Of a stretch of DNA of 64,000 nucleotides, positions 14,671 through 26,111 are shown piece by piece. The DNA comes from Sphaeramia orbicularis. Its lineage: Eukaryota > Chordata > Actinopteri > Kurtiformes > Apogonidae. The position numbers and the translations under genes were made by a program. The DNA lies in NCBI RefSeq assembly GCF_902148855.1, contig NC_043964.1, forward strand, positions 7,884,602 through 7,948,601, read 5' to 3'. Every line of letters begins with the position of its first letter. The first letter of the stretch is position 1. The notes beneath the pieces are model-generated. The model was given only the letters and a program-made list of their open reading frames with translations. It made no database searches and was not told the origin of the DNA.

Positions 14671-14851
14671 TATATACATGCACACTTACATACGTATATA
14701 TATATATACCTAAACACACACACACACACACATATATATATGTATATATTTATATTTATATACACACACACACATTTGTGCATATCTACATACATACATA
14801 CATGATACATGTACGTGTATGTGTTCATGTTTGTATGTGTTTATATATGTA
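14491..14851. repeat. TATA/CATA/CA microsatellite
   Basis: Alternating TA, CATA and CA repeats close the satellite array on its right side. Tyr/Ile/Val-rich reading frames on both strands are repeat artefacts. Confidence 0.95.
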
Positions 14852-15403
14852 TACAGGGTGGGGAAGCAAAATTTACAATGAACATTTAGTTCTTTTTTCT
14901 CAGCAGGCACTACGTCAATTGTTTTAAAACCAAACATATATTGATGTCATAATCATACCTAACACTATTATCCATACCTTTTCAGAAACTTTTTCCCATA
15001 TGAGTAATCAGGAAAGCAAACGTCAAAGTGTGTGATTTGCTGAATGCACTCGTCACACCAAAGGAGATTTCAAAAATAGTTGGAGTGTCCATAAAGACTG
15101 TTTATAATGGAAAGAAGAGAATGACTATGAGCAAAACTATTACGAGAAAGTCTGGAAGATACTATTAAAGAAGAATGGGAGAAGTTGTCCCCGGAATATT
15201 TGAGGAACACTTGCGCAAGTTTCAGGAAGCGTGTGAAGACAGTTATTGAGAAAGAAGGAGGACACATAGAATAAAAACATTTTCTCTTATGTAAATTTTC
15301 TTGTGGCAAATAAATTCTCATGACTTTCAATAAACTAATTGGTCATACACTGTCTTTCAATCCCTGCCTCAAAACATTGTAAATTTTGCTTCCCCACCCT
15401 GTA
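14852..15403 (+). mobile_element. Internally deleted mariner-like element with perfect TIRs
   Basis: A 29-bp terminal inverted repeat at 14852-14880 (beginning TACAGGGTGGGGAAGC) is matched perfectly in inverse orientation at 15375-15403, with TA at both outer ends. The 552-bp element keeps two scraps of transposase. One is a helix-turn-helix stretch, about 15031-15170, reading KEISKIVGVSIKTVYNGKK. The other is a C-terminal stretch, about 15169-15275, including EEWEKLSPEYLRNTC. The catalytic middle is missing. Perfect TIRs suggest a recent, trans-mobilised deletion derivative. Tc1/mariner assignment is firm; the subfamily is not determined. Confidence 0.92.
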
Positions 15404-15890
15404 TGTATGTATGTATGTGTGTATTGTCACGTGTTTGGATTGAACCCAGAGAACTGACGCCAATATGAGACCAACCACTGAACCAACGTAGAAAACTCAT
15501 GCTCATACTTTTACTTGTACTCATACTCATATTCATACTCAAACTAATACTTGTACTCTTCCTCATATTACTCTGATTACTTCAGTATCTGTACTTCTTC
15601 TGGACTACAGTCTTGCAGTTCCACCAACGTCATTAATATCGTAGTTAATAAAGTTTCTGTTGATGGGAAAGTCCATGTGAATTTCTGATGTGGATCAGGT
15701 CTGAACTCGCCTCCAGGCCTTCGTGTCTTCTGCTCTAATCATTTTCTGTCTTTTGATCCAACCCTTGTAACCTGTCAAACTACAGGAGTCGGTGGATTAA
15801 CGTTCCGCAGACACGCCCGTGGTTCTTTATTCCGCCGATGGCCGACGGCGTTTCCTTGACACGGTCCTCCTCCTGCTACTCCACCCCAGG
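15404..15890. other. Upstream region of keratin K1
   Basis: Intergenic sequence with a short degenerate CTCATACT-type repeat at about 15500-15565. It presumably contains proximal enhancer sequence for K1, but I can assign no specific site outside the TATA box. Confidence 0.5.
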
Positions 15891-15894
15891 ACCA

Positions 15895-15901
15895 TATAAA
15901 A
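15895..15901 (+). promoter_or_regulatory. TATA box of keratin K1
   Basis: TATAAAA lies 75 bp upstream of the K1 ATG. A start about 30 bp downstream (near 15925) would give a 5' UTR of about 50 bp. A strong TATA box and short leader are usual for epidermal keratin genes. Confidence 0.85.
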
Positions 15902-15975
15902 CCAGCTGATCCCTGAGCTCCGTACTCTGGTGTCTCCAGCTGAAGCAGACCTTCATCCTCCACTGAACCAGTAGA

Positions 15976-18900
15976 ATGTTCTCCTACAGCTCCGGCTCCC
16001 TGGTGGGTGGAGGCGGTGCAGGTGGTCGGATGGCCAAGGGCAGCAGCCTGTCGGTGTACGGTGGAGGTGGAGGCTCGTCCTTCAGAGTCTCCAGTGGAGG
16101 TCAGAATATCCGGATCCCCTTCTCCGCTGCAATGGGTGGAGGTGGAGGTGGAGGAGCTGCGTACAGCTTCAGCAGCAGCGGCTTCGGTGGTGGCTTCGGC
16201 GGTGGGGCCAGTGGTGGCGGTGGTGGTGGCATGGACATCTCCACCAACGAGAAGTTCACCATGCAGAACCTCAACCAGCGCCTGGGCAGTTACCTGGAGA
16301 AGGTCCGACAGCTGGAGGCCGCTAACACTGAGCTGGAGCTGAAGATCCGACAGTTCCTGGAGCAGAAGACGTCCCCTTCAGCCAGAGACTACAGCGCCTA
16401 CTTCCAGACCATCGCAGACCTGCAGGGAAAGGTAGGCCCCGGTCATGTGACCCCGACCCTGATGGTGCACGTGGACTTCATGAACCCTTCATTCAGGTCC
16501 AGGTCCCAAACCTCTGCACTGACTGTCATTAGCTGATTGTTGTGTGTAATTAAAGCGGATCGTTAACCCTTTAAACTCTGATGAGTCTGAACTGTGGATC
16601 TGATCAACTTCGTCTGAAACTCGTCCAAATGTCAGTCGTCGTGTTTGGTTTCCATGGAAACGAGTTTGAATCCAGTGGAACCAGATGCTGACAGTTTTGA
16701 GTGAATGTTTCCTGTTGCTGCAGGGCTGAAGGTTTAACCACGGTGGTTTTTAAACCTAGGGGGGTCGGTTTTTAAACCTGGGGCCTGTTATTAAACCTGG
16801 GGGGCTGGTTTTTAAACCTGGGGGGTCACATCTTTAACCTGGGGGGTTGGTTTTAAACCTGAGGGGTCCGTTCTTAAACCTGGGGGGTCGGTTTTTAAAC
16901 CTGAGGGGTCCGTTCTTAAACCTGGGGGGTCGGTTTTTAAACCTGGGGCCTGTTATTAAACCTGGGGGGCTGGTTTTTAAACCTGGGGGGTCCGTTCTTT
17001 AACCTGGGGGGTTGGTTTTTAAACCTGAGGGGTCCGTTCTTAAACCTGGGGGGTCGGTTTTTAAACCTGGGGGGTGTTTTTTTTTTAAACAGGTTAGGTG
17101 GCATTTTAATGCGTCGTCGTTTGTGAATCCTCTGGCTCTCAGACGTGGTTTAATCCAGGACGACAACACACTCGTCTTTTAACACCTGTTCCATTATTTT
17201 CATTTATTTTCTTGTGTGTTTTTTCATCTTTCACTCAGTTTTCATCAAGTACAAGTTCAGACACTGGAAAAATATTTGTACGACACAAAACCACAGGGAA
17301 AATGGTGTAAAAAAAAAAAAAAAGCCTAAAGCATCTTTTTTAATAGTGGGTTGGTTTCACTCTCTGCTCTGCGTTTTGCCCCCCCCCATTCCACAGGGGG
17401 CGGGCTTGAACTGAGCACGCTCAGATGTCTGTGAAATGTTTGGGTTGAATTTTTCTGAGTATTTGACATAAATCCTTCATTCAGAATGCGTCAGGGTTAC
17501 AGACTGTGAACGACAGGAATGTGGTTCGGTGTGTTCGGTGTCAGATAGTGTCGAAGCGTTGACAGTTGTTTATGTTAATGTCAATCATCCTCTAACGCAT
17601 GTCTGAACTGTGCGTCTCAGATCCAAGACGCCACCAGGGTCAACGGGGGCATCTACCTGTCCATCGACAACGCCAAACTGGCAGCAGACGACTTCAGGCT
17701 GAAGTGAGTCCACGCTGATCTGGAATTAGATGAATATTAACAAGGATATTTAGGAAAACTATTAACTATTGTTCTTCAGTCAGTTCTATCGAACTCACAT
17801 GTGTCCAGGTTCGAGAACGAGTTGTCCATGAAGCAGTCTGTGGAGGCCGACATCGCCGGGTTGAAGAGGCTCCTGGACGAGCTGACATTGGGTCGATCCG
17901 ACCTGGAGATGCAGATCGAGGGTCTGAGGGAGGAGCTGATCTTCCTCAAGAAGAACCACGAGGAGGTGAGTGTGGTCTGAACGGGTCGGTTCCACTTCCT
18001 GGAACCACCAACATCCTGTAAAACCTGAGACAAACCGCCGGCGTCGTTTGCAGGAGCTGTTGGCCATGCGGTCGCAGATGAGCGGTCAGATCAATGTGGA
18101 GGTGGACGCTGGTCCTCAGAAGGACCTTACCGCCATGATGGACGAGATAAGAGAATACTACGAGAACCTCGCCAACAAGAACCGCAAAGAGCTGCAGTCG
18201 TGGTTTGAAAACCAGGTAACGACACCACAAATGTCTTTAGAAGTTTCTTCAGATAAATCAATGAAAATGAGCAGAGAAATAAACCGAAGCTCACAGTTAG
18301 TTGATGGAGATTTAATGGAACTAATACAAAACTTAGTAAGATCCAGCACAGTAACATCTGCAAAGAAAAGTACCAACATCTTCTTATCTATTTAATAGTT
18401 AATTAATGTGCAACAGTGAAGTTAAACAGATGAGTTACTAAGTTAAAATGACAAATACAATAAAGTTATGAACAAAACTGTTCAAGTCCTATTTTTGTCC
18501 AAACTGTGATTCTGTATAAAATAAATCAGAGTAAAGTTACACAGATACAACAATTTGGAAAAATATATGACAGTTCTGCTATGACGTTAATGACATATAT
18601 AAAAAAAACATAAGTAAACTGACAGTGTTGTTCTGCGTCCTTGTTCTATACCCTTGTTCTATGTCCTTGTTCTATGTCCTTGCTCTATGTCCTTTTTCTG
18701 CGTTCTTGTTCTATGTCCTTGTTCTATGTTCTTGTTCTATGTCCTTGTTCTATGTTCTTGTTCTGCGTCCTTGTTCTATGTTCTTGTTCTGCGTCCTTGT
18801 TCTATGTCCTTGTTCTATGTCCTTTTTCTGTGTTTCTTGTTCTGTGTCCTTGTTCTATGTCCTTGTTCTGCATCCTTGTTCTGTGTCCTTGTTCTATGTC

Positions 18901-19887
18901 CTTTTTCTGCGTTCTTGTTCTATGTCCTTGTTCTATGTCCTTGTTCTGCATCCTTGTTATGTGTCCTAGTTCTGTGTCCTTGTTCTATGTCCTAGTTCTA
19001 TGTCCTTGTTCTGTGTCCGTCTATGTCCGTTTCTGTGAAGGTTGTGTGTTTTTGACCTTTAACCGTGGGTTTGTTCTTCGACTCACAGACGGAAACACTG
19101 AAACAGGAAGTGGCCGCCAACACAGAGTCCATCCAGACGTCCACATCGGAGGTCAAAGAGCTCAAACGCTCCCTTCAGGGTCTGGAGATTGAGCTTCAGT
19201 CCCAGCTCAGCATGGTGGGTGTCACACCCTAAACCCTCTAAACCCGTACATGTCCAGAACCTGAACCTCACCTGAACCTGTGTCCTGCAGAAAGCGTCAC
19301 TGGAGGGAACGTTAGCCGACACCCAGAACCGCTACGCTATGCAGCTAGCGGGTTTCCAGAACCAGGTGAGCTGTTTGGAGGAGCAGCTGGTCCAGATGAG
19401 GGCCAGCATGGAACAACAGGGCCAGGAGTACCAGGTCCTGCTCGACATCAAGACCAGGCTGGAGATGGAAATCGATCAGTACCGGAGGCTGTTGGAAGGA
19501 GAAGGAGGCGGAGTCAGCAGGTGAGGAAACCAGGACAGACTAACACTAGAACCTCCAAAACCACCAGATCACATCAGAAATGAGCAACAAGATCAAAACA
19601 ACATTTATGAAATTACCGAAAACTAAGAAATCAAATAACAAAGCAGCTGCGAAAGAAAACAAAATGAAAAAAGGTCAAATTTAAAACTGAGTCTATTTAT
19701 TTTTTTATAAAACTACGAAGTTCAGTTCAGCTCCAGTTACCGACAGAAACCAGCAACAACTGGACCAGAACCGCAGAGTCTGATCAAAACCCGCCTCCTG
19801 TTGGGTCCAGGATGTAGGTCCAGGTCCAGATCCAGGAGGCCTGACCTGGTCCAGGTCCAGGTCCTGGAGAGGTCACCGTTGAGCAGT

Positions 19888-19920
<33 letters not shown>

Positions 19921-21035
19921 ACTGGCAAAAATCGCATATTATAAATGGCAAATTCCAACATAAATGCAAAAAATACAAAAAAAACAAAACGTCCTGTAAA
20001 ATCATTAAAATAGAAAACAACTCATCACTTGGTATGCGTGTAGATGTTTAATCCAGTTAATTATGTTAATGTTGAATCGTTCTCCAACTAGAACATCTGT
20101 CCTTCTAAACACTCGACCACTAGAGACTAAATACAGTCTCCATCGTCTCTGTTCTATGTGGAACAGAACCAGTTGAATGTGATCTATGTCAGGTTCTGTT
20201 CTATGTTCCAGTCCTGGTTCTGTTCTATGTTCCAGTCCGAGTTCTGTCTCTGTGTTCCAGTCCTGGTTCTGTTCTATGTTCCAGTCCGAGTTCTGTCTCT
20301 GTGTTCCAGTCCTGGTTCTGTTCTATGTTCCAGTCCGAGTTCTGTCTCTGTGTTCCAGTCCTGGTTCTGTTCTATGTTCCAGTCCGAGTTCTGTCTCTGT
20401 GTTCCAGTCCTGGTTCTGTTTATATTTAACTTTTCATTTTTTGCTTTTAAACTGTTTTGCACTACACACCATGAGACAGTTGTCTCTTTTAATTTTGTTG
20501 TACATGTAAAAATAACATTAAAGGCGTTCCCTCTGTCTTCTATCTTCTAAACCAGTTTAACTACAAAAAAACCATCTCTAACAAGAACAAACCTTTAAAT
20601 CAAAAATGAGAGTTTGGGTGAAATTGTCAGTTTTCCATTAGGTAAATGTAAATGAACTAGTTTTATTCACACAGTTTGAGGGTCAATGGAAAAGCAACCA
20701 CTGTCTGTCACCTGTTAGGCCCCGCCCACTAACCTCCAAACACTCTGTTCTTCTTCTGCTGTGTCTCCAGCTCCTCCAGCGTCTCCCTGTCGGCCTCCTC
20801 ACGCTCTGGGTATGGGTCTGGATCCGGTTCTGGATCTGGTTCTGGATCTGGATCCAGCTCTGGAGCTGGAGCTGGATCTGATGCTGTTACTGGGTCTGGC
20901 TCCGGTTCTGGTTCTGGTTCCGGCTCTGGTTCTGGTTCCACCATCACCACCAAACAGAAGGTGATCACGGTCATCGAGGAGGTGGTGGACGGGCAGGTGG
21001 TCAGCACCACGGAGACGGTCAGTGAGATCAACTGA
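15976..21035 (+). CDS. Type I keratin K1, 492 aa, Gly-rich head and Gly/Ser tail
   Basis: Acidic type I intermediate filament protein, expected to form heterodimers with a type II keratin in epithelial cytoplasm. Coding exons: 15976-16431, 17621-17703, 17809-17965, 18054-18215, 19089-19214, 19291-19520 and 20771-21035. All introns follow GT-AG. The middle exons are 83, 157, 162 and 126 bp, the type I signature. The head (residues 1-90) has runs of Gly. Helix initiation is [16 protein letters not shown] (about 99-114), the L12 linker is around [15 protein letters not shown], and helix termination is YRRLLEGE (about 392-399). The tail is a Gly-Ser repeat ending in a conserved [14 protein letters not shown]-like segment. 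Exon 6 is 230 bp, 9 bp longer than in K2. I cannot assign the exact orthologue; it is krt13-like in general form. Confidence 0.93.
16740..17085. repeat. G-rich minisatellite in K1 intron 1
   Basis: About 17 copies of a ~20-bp unit containing TTTTTAAACCTGGGGGGTC. The G-runs alternate with palindromic TTTAAA. It lies wholly inside intron 1. Confidence 0.9.
18640..19025. repeat. 13-bp minisatellite in K1 intron 4
   Basis: Unit CCTTGTTCTATGT with variants, about 29 copies, pyrimidine-rich on the + strand. Because 13 is not a multiple of 3, similar Cys/Leu/Val-rich frames appear in all three phases; none is a gene. The array ends about 60 bp before the exon 5 acceptor. Confidence 0.93.
19521..20770. 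other. K1 intron 6 with poly-T and 49-bp minisatellite
   Basis: The intron contains CAGGTCCAG-type short repeats (about 19800-19865), a T-homopolymer (19890-19916) and, at 20185-20425, about five copies of a 49-bp unit that itself holds two forms of TTCTATGTTCCAGTC. No exon signal is seen inside. Confidence 0.8.
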
Positions 21036-21065
21036 CCTGCAGGAGGCGCTGCACTGTCAAACACC

Positions 21066-21071
21066 AATAAA
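21066..21071 (+). terminator. Poly(A) signal of K1
   Basis: AATAAA 31 bp after the K1 stop codon; it implies a very short 3' UTR. Confidence 0.85.
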
Positions 21072-21334
21072 CATGAGCGTCAAACGGAAGCCTGTGTTGA
21101 GTCGTGTGTTCTGTGTGCAGTTCCATCCACCACCACCAGGGGCACAGTCACTGGTTTGGGTCCGCTTCATGTTTTTTTTTTTTTTTTTATCATTTTCTTC
21201 TAATAAACCTTTTGTTTTCAAGCCATAAAAACAAACCTGATATAAAACACACAAATAAGACAGAGGTTATTCTGGAAAAGCTGGAGAACGTGGAACCTTT
21301 TATGTGTTCAGACCGAGGTAATAATAGTTTTGGA

Positions 21335-21910
21335 TTTTTCATTATAGTTTAGTTTTATTTAGTTTTGCCTTTTTTTCTCTAATTCAGTTAGTTTTAATTC
21401 ATTTTAGAGCAGGTTTGCTCATTTTTATTAGTTTCATTTTTTCCCCAAATGCTTAGTTTTAGTTTAGTTTTAGTATTAATTTTAGTTTTGTCGTATCTTT
21501 TATCTTCTTCTCCGTTGTATCCAAATAAATCCTAGACAGGACTCAGGTGTTTTCTCCCAACTTTAGTCTCCCTATTTCCAGGTAGAGTGGGGACCAGAAG
21601 ACGACTGTAAATGACAAGTGATGACAAGTGACGGACCATTAAGTACCGCATTGTGCCGCAAGCTAAAATTGCTAGAGTGAAATAAATCGATTTCATATCA
21701 ATCCAACATTGACAAAGACAAAAACAAAGGGAATGTTATCCGTAATTTTTATACGTTTTAGTTATTTTTGTAAGCACACAATACAGTTTCAGTTACTTAT
21801 CGTTTTTTCTTTTAATTTTCGTTATTATTTATTTCAGTTTAACAAAAATGTTTTTTTCTATTCTAGTTTTCGTAATTTCGTTAGTTTTGGTTAACAATAA
21901 TAACCTTGGG
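21335..21910 (-). mobile_element. MITE-like interspersed repeat, left member of inverted pair
   Basis: About 575 bp of noncoding sequence with AT-rich ends full of TAGTTTTAGTT words and a unique core (for example CAAGTGACGGACCATTAAG and ATAAATCGATTTCATATCAA). It is the reverse complement of 22135-22715. It carries no coding capacity. It resembles a repeat I know to be widespread in percomorph fish, but I cannot name the family. Orientation relative to the second copy is certain; absolute strand is arbitrary. Confidence 0.75.
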
Positions 21911-22134
21911 TCAGACGTTCCTTATTTTCAGTTTAATCAGATTTTTCAGCTGAACTTCAGATGGATGGTTTGGGATTCAGTTTAGATCTTTGAAAATTCG
22001 ACTCTTAAACACATTTTAAACAGATCTGTATGTTTTTTTAAAATAGTTTTACAGGTTGAACGACTCCGATAAAACCATCGTCTTTTAAACTGTTTCATCT
22101 CATCATGATTTTACATTATTTTCATCCTGTTTTT

Positions 22135-22715
22135 GGATCATTGTTATTATTGTTAATGAAAACTAACGAAATGATGAATTTTTGTTAACTGAAATAAATA
22201 AAAACTAGAATTAAAAGAAAAAAAACGATAACTAACTGAAACTGTATTGTGTGCTTACAAAGCTAACTAAAACATAAAAATTCTGGATAAAATTCCCTTT
22301 GTTTTCGTCTTTGTCAACGTTGGATTGATACGAAATCGATTTATTTCACTCAAGCAATTTTAGCTGCTGGCACCATACAACACTTCATGGTCCGTCACTT
22401 GTGGTTTCCAGCCGTCTTCTGGTCTCCACTCTAACTGGAAACATGGAGACTAAAGTTGGGAGAAACAGCAGAGTCCTGTCTGGGATTTATCTGAATATGA
22501 CGGCAAAAAAGAAAAAAGATATTTAAAAAAAAAAAAAAAAAAAAAACTACAACTAAACAAAAACTAAGAATTTAGAAAAATAAATAAATAAATAAAAACT
22601 AGCAAACCAGCTCTAAAAATGAATTAAAACTAACTGAATTAGATAGAGGGAAAAAAAAAGTCAAAACTAAATAAGACTAAACTATAATGAAGAATCCCAA
22701 ACTATTAGAACCTTG
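22135..22715 (+). mobile_element. MITE-like interspersed repeat, right member of inverted pair
   Basis: This is an inverted copy of 21335-21910, sharing core words such as TTCCCTTTGTTTTCGTCTTT and GGTCCGTCACTTGT in reverse complement. A ~225-bp spacer separates the two. The copies differ by many substitutions, so they are likely separate insertions or an old inverted duplication. Confidence 0.75.
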
Positions 22716-24290
22716 TTTTGGATTCGTCTCATTTTTTTCCAACGTTAGAAACATCCCAGTTTTACATTCATTTTAATATTATTTCACATAATGACACTAA
22801 AAACTGAACATTTAAACCATTAAACGGAAGAAAATGACAGAATGATGATGACACCTCAGACATACACAGACCTGTTCCTGTTCGTCTATAAACATGCCGT
22901 CAGTTGCAGTTCATCTTTGACTCATTTATCAGGACGCTGGCAGCAAAGGAGGCCTTGTAACCACGGCAACGGCCACTGATTTACCTGAGAGGTTTGTCCT
23001 AAAACCACAGCCACAGGTGAAGGTCTGAACCTGAACTGGTTCATCTGGGTTCATCTGGGTTCACAGTTTTCAGACTTTTATTCTTTCTTTTTGGATTTTT
23101 TCATTTGTTTCCTGGTCCAAGTTAATTTTTATTTATTTATTTATTTTTAATTGATTTATTTTGCACATATAGAACATTAATTAAAGACATAATAAAACAG
23201 TAAAGGTGTAGTTAGAGACACAAAGACTCAAAGAGTTTGTTTTAAAGCCTCCACTGTATAAATACAAAAACATTATAAACGTTATTAGACTTCCATAGTT
23301 CAAACACAGTCAGAGGACATAAAAAAAAGACAATATAAATATATGTGTTTTTATGAAACTGGTCTTAAAAATAGGACAGAGGGTTAAACATTCAAACCGA
23401 TGTAGACGAATGTTCTGAAGCTGGTTTAGAAGAACTTTGGGTCCAATTGAAAAATAAATACTTACTGAGATAAAAGAGAAACTATTTTTCAGATAAAACA
23501 CATTTTTATATTATTTTACACTATATTTTATACAAAAATCCACATGTAACACGATCTAAAGGACACGAAAATTACACACTACTATTGTTTTTAATATCTC
23601 TTTATTCTGTCACAGGTGCATTTTGGGAATTGAAGTAAATATTCAAGGCAAAGGGTTTGACAAAAATGACTGCTGTTGAAAAATCACTATTGATTTATTA
23701 GTGTTTAAATGTTCAGGTTCCGTATGTAACACTAGTGGACATGATGGGTTCCGCATGTAACACTGGTGGACTCGACGGGTTCTGCGTGTAACACCAGTGG
23801 ACACGATGGGTTCCACACTAAACCTGGAATGAGCCTGAGATTGACGAAAAACCACTAGGATCGACACATTGAACACCGTGTCTTTATTTCTAGTCTATAG
23901 AAGAGCATTTACACACATGCTTTCATACATAATGCACTGACACCTAGGGAGATTTAATGTCCACATTTGGGTCCAATTTTTGGACCCAGTATTTGATTAT
24001 AAATTCATTCATTATGGGATGGATCGGAGCAGGAGTATAATTTTTGTTGCATTAATCTGAGGTCATCATGATCCAGAACCACATGTTACAAGTTGGGGTT
24101 TTTTTTGTAGATGTTTTTTTTTCCATAAAATGTATTTTTATTAAAGGGGTACATTTATTTTCAGATACTTCCTTTTAAATAAATCTCAATCTCTTTTTTT
24201 TTTTTTTATAGTGGATAATTTTTTGGGCTTTTGCTCCTCTGGGCCACCGCAGAAAAGTCACTATTGACATCAGCAGTTCCAGGTAGGACA
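22716..24290. other. Intergenic region, no gene seen
   Basis: AT-rich spacer between K1 and K2. It contains three to four copies of a ~33-bp repeat at 23700-23815 (ending GATGGGTTCC). No conserved exon or promoter pattern is visible. Confidence 0.6.
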
Positions 24291-24299
24291 GTGACTCTC

Positions 24300-24480
24300 A
24301 AATCTAAGGTCCAATGTGGTCTCCAGGGTCTGTAAGGTCCAATGTGGTCTCCAGGGCCTGTGAGGGCCAATGTGGTCTCCAGGGTCTGTAAGGTCCAATG
24401 TGGTCTCCATGGTCTGTAAGGTCCAATGTGGTCTCCAGGGTCTGTAAGGTCCAATGTGGTCTCCAGGGTCTGTAAGGTTC
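24300..24480. repeat. 28-bp minisatellite
   Basis: About six copies of a 28-bp unit containing GGTCCAATGTGGTCTCCAGG. The deduced reading frames on the other strand are repeat products. Confidence 0.9.
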
Positions 24481-24564
24481 ACCTCTGTATGAACGGTGAG
24501 TCTACCTGCTTTGTTCGGTTCTATGAAGTAATGGTACTAATGTAAGGAATGATGTTCAAAGGGA

Positions 24565-24745
24565 TCATGTGGACGTGGACGTGGACATGGACATGGGTCT
24601 GGACATGGATGTGGGTCTGGACGTGGACAGGGGTCTGGACTTGGACATGGGTCTGGACATGGATGTGGACACAGACAGGAGTCTGGACATGGACAGGGGT
24701 CTGGATGTGGACAGGGATCTGGACGTGGACAGGGGTCTGGAGGTC
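24565..24745. repeat. Hexamer-based GGACATGGATGT repeat
   Basis: Degenerate GGACGTGGACATGGGTCT units, about 180 bp. It produces spurious Trp/Thr and Asp/Val repeat frames. Confidence 0.85.
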
Positions 24746-25219
24746 TGCTGAACTCCCTCCTCCTCTGTTTGTTACACATTGAAGTTAATAGTCTGTACAT
24801 TTCTGTTTCCTCCTCCTCCATCTGTAAATGGCGCCCGTGTCCGTTTGCGTTGTGGGTGTGGTCAGATAAGGATCAGCTGTCAGCCGTTCCTTCCTGCTCG
24901 TCGTCCTCTCATGCACCGTTTTATCACAGTAAACAGTCTGAACTCTGCACAAAGGCTTTTATTGTTTGCTTGCACAACAGCAGTAGAGGTGGAAGAACAG
25001 AGACAACAGGCTGAAACCTGCTCCAGGAATCCAGGAGGAGGGGATTCTGGGGGCCGGGCGGGGGCTTGGGGGGGAGGACGGGGACGAGCTCAGACATGAT
25101 TTACTGCAGTCCACCGTAGACATTCACCACATCAGACCCATTCAGTTGTCACTGGTCGACATCAGCTGGACGTAGAAACTTATCAGTAACATGAACTCTG
25201 AAACATCTGCTGTGGACAT

Positions 25220-25850
25220 GTTTCATTTTTGTCTTATTTCATTTTTGTTTTGTTTCATCTTTCTTCTGTTTCATCTTTGTTTCATTTCATCTTTTTGTTT
25301 CATCTTTGTTTTATTTCATCTTTCTTCTGTTTCGTCTTTGTTTTATTTCATCTTTGTTTTGTTTCATCTTTGTTTCGTTTCATCTTTGTTTTATTTTCGT
25401 CTTGTTTTATTTCATCTTTATTTTATTCATCTTGTTTCGTTTCATCCTTGTCTTCATTTGCATCTTGTTTCATCTTTTACATTTTCACTATATGAAAACA
25501 CGTCGTATGACATTGACCAAACGATCATCTTCTCTGTGTTTTGTTCTTAGATGTTGAACCAAGTCAAACATGTTGTGATGCAAAGATAAACAGTGGATCA
25601 AACTAAAGCCTGTTTGGTGGACATCAGAAGCAGAAGGTGCAGATGCTGGTGTGTGTTCTGGGTCCGGGGTCCTGCTGGAGGTCCAGGGTCCTGGTTGGAG
25701 GTTTTGGGGTCCGGGGTCCTGGTGGAGGTCCAGGATCCTGTTAGAGGTTTTGGGTCCAGAGTCCTGCTGGAGGTTCTGGGTCCAGGGTCCTGTTGGAGGT
25801 TCTGGATCCAGGGTCTTGCTGGAGGTTCTGGGTCCAGGTCCAGCTGGAGG
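25220..25850. repeat. Two low-complexity arrays upstream of K2
   Basis: 25220-25470 is a TTTCATCTTTGTTT-type pyrimidine-rich array. 25655-25850 is a ~27-bp GC-rich array based on GGGTCCAGGGTCCTG followed by a TGGAGGTTCT-type segment. They are separated by about 180 bp of ordinary sequence. Confidence 0.85.
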
Positions 25851-26031
25851 CTCAGATAACACATCTCTGACTCATCTGAAAGTCATGCTGGTTTCGTGCA
25901 GGTCTTGGATGGGACATTGTGTAAGAGTGTTGTGCATTCCTGCTGTGGGTTTCATGTTTGTCGGCTGCGGTTGTAGCCTCAGGCACCGGAGGACGGGGGC
26001 CGGACCACGACACCCTCCTGGTTTTCAGGGC

Positions 26032-26039
26032 AGATAAAA
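26032..26039 (+). promoter_or_regulatory. TATA-like box of keratin K2
   Basis: AGATAAAA lies 80 bp upstream of the K2 ATG, the same spacing as in K1, but the box is a GATAAA variant. Predicted start near 26062. Confidence 0.6.
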
Positions 26040-26111
26040 GCGTCAGAGTCCAGCCCCCTGTGCATTCAGTCGTCCCAGCCTCCGCAGCAGCAGCAGCAGT
26101 GATCCTCCATC

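Noticed and set aside
18625-19192. Cys/Leu/Val-rich frames in K1 intron 4
   Set aside because: Three overlapping phases give the same peptide pattern because the 13-bp repeat cycles through all frames; the region is an intron.
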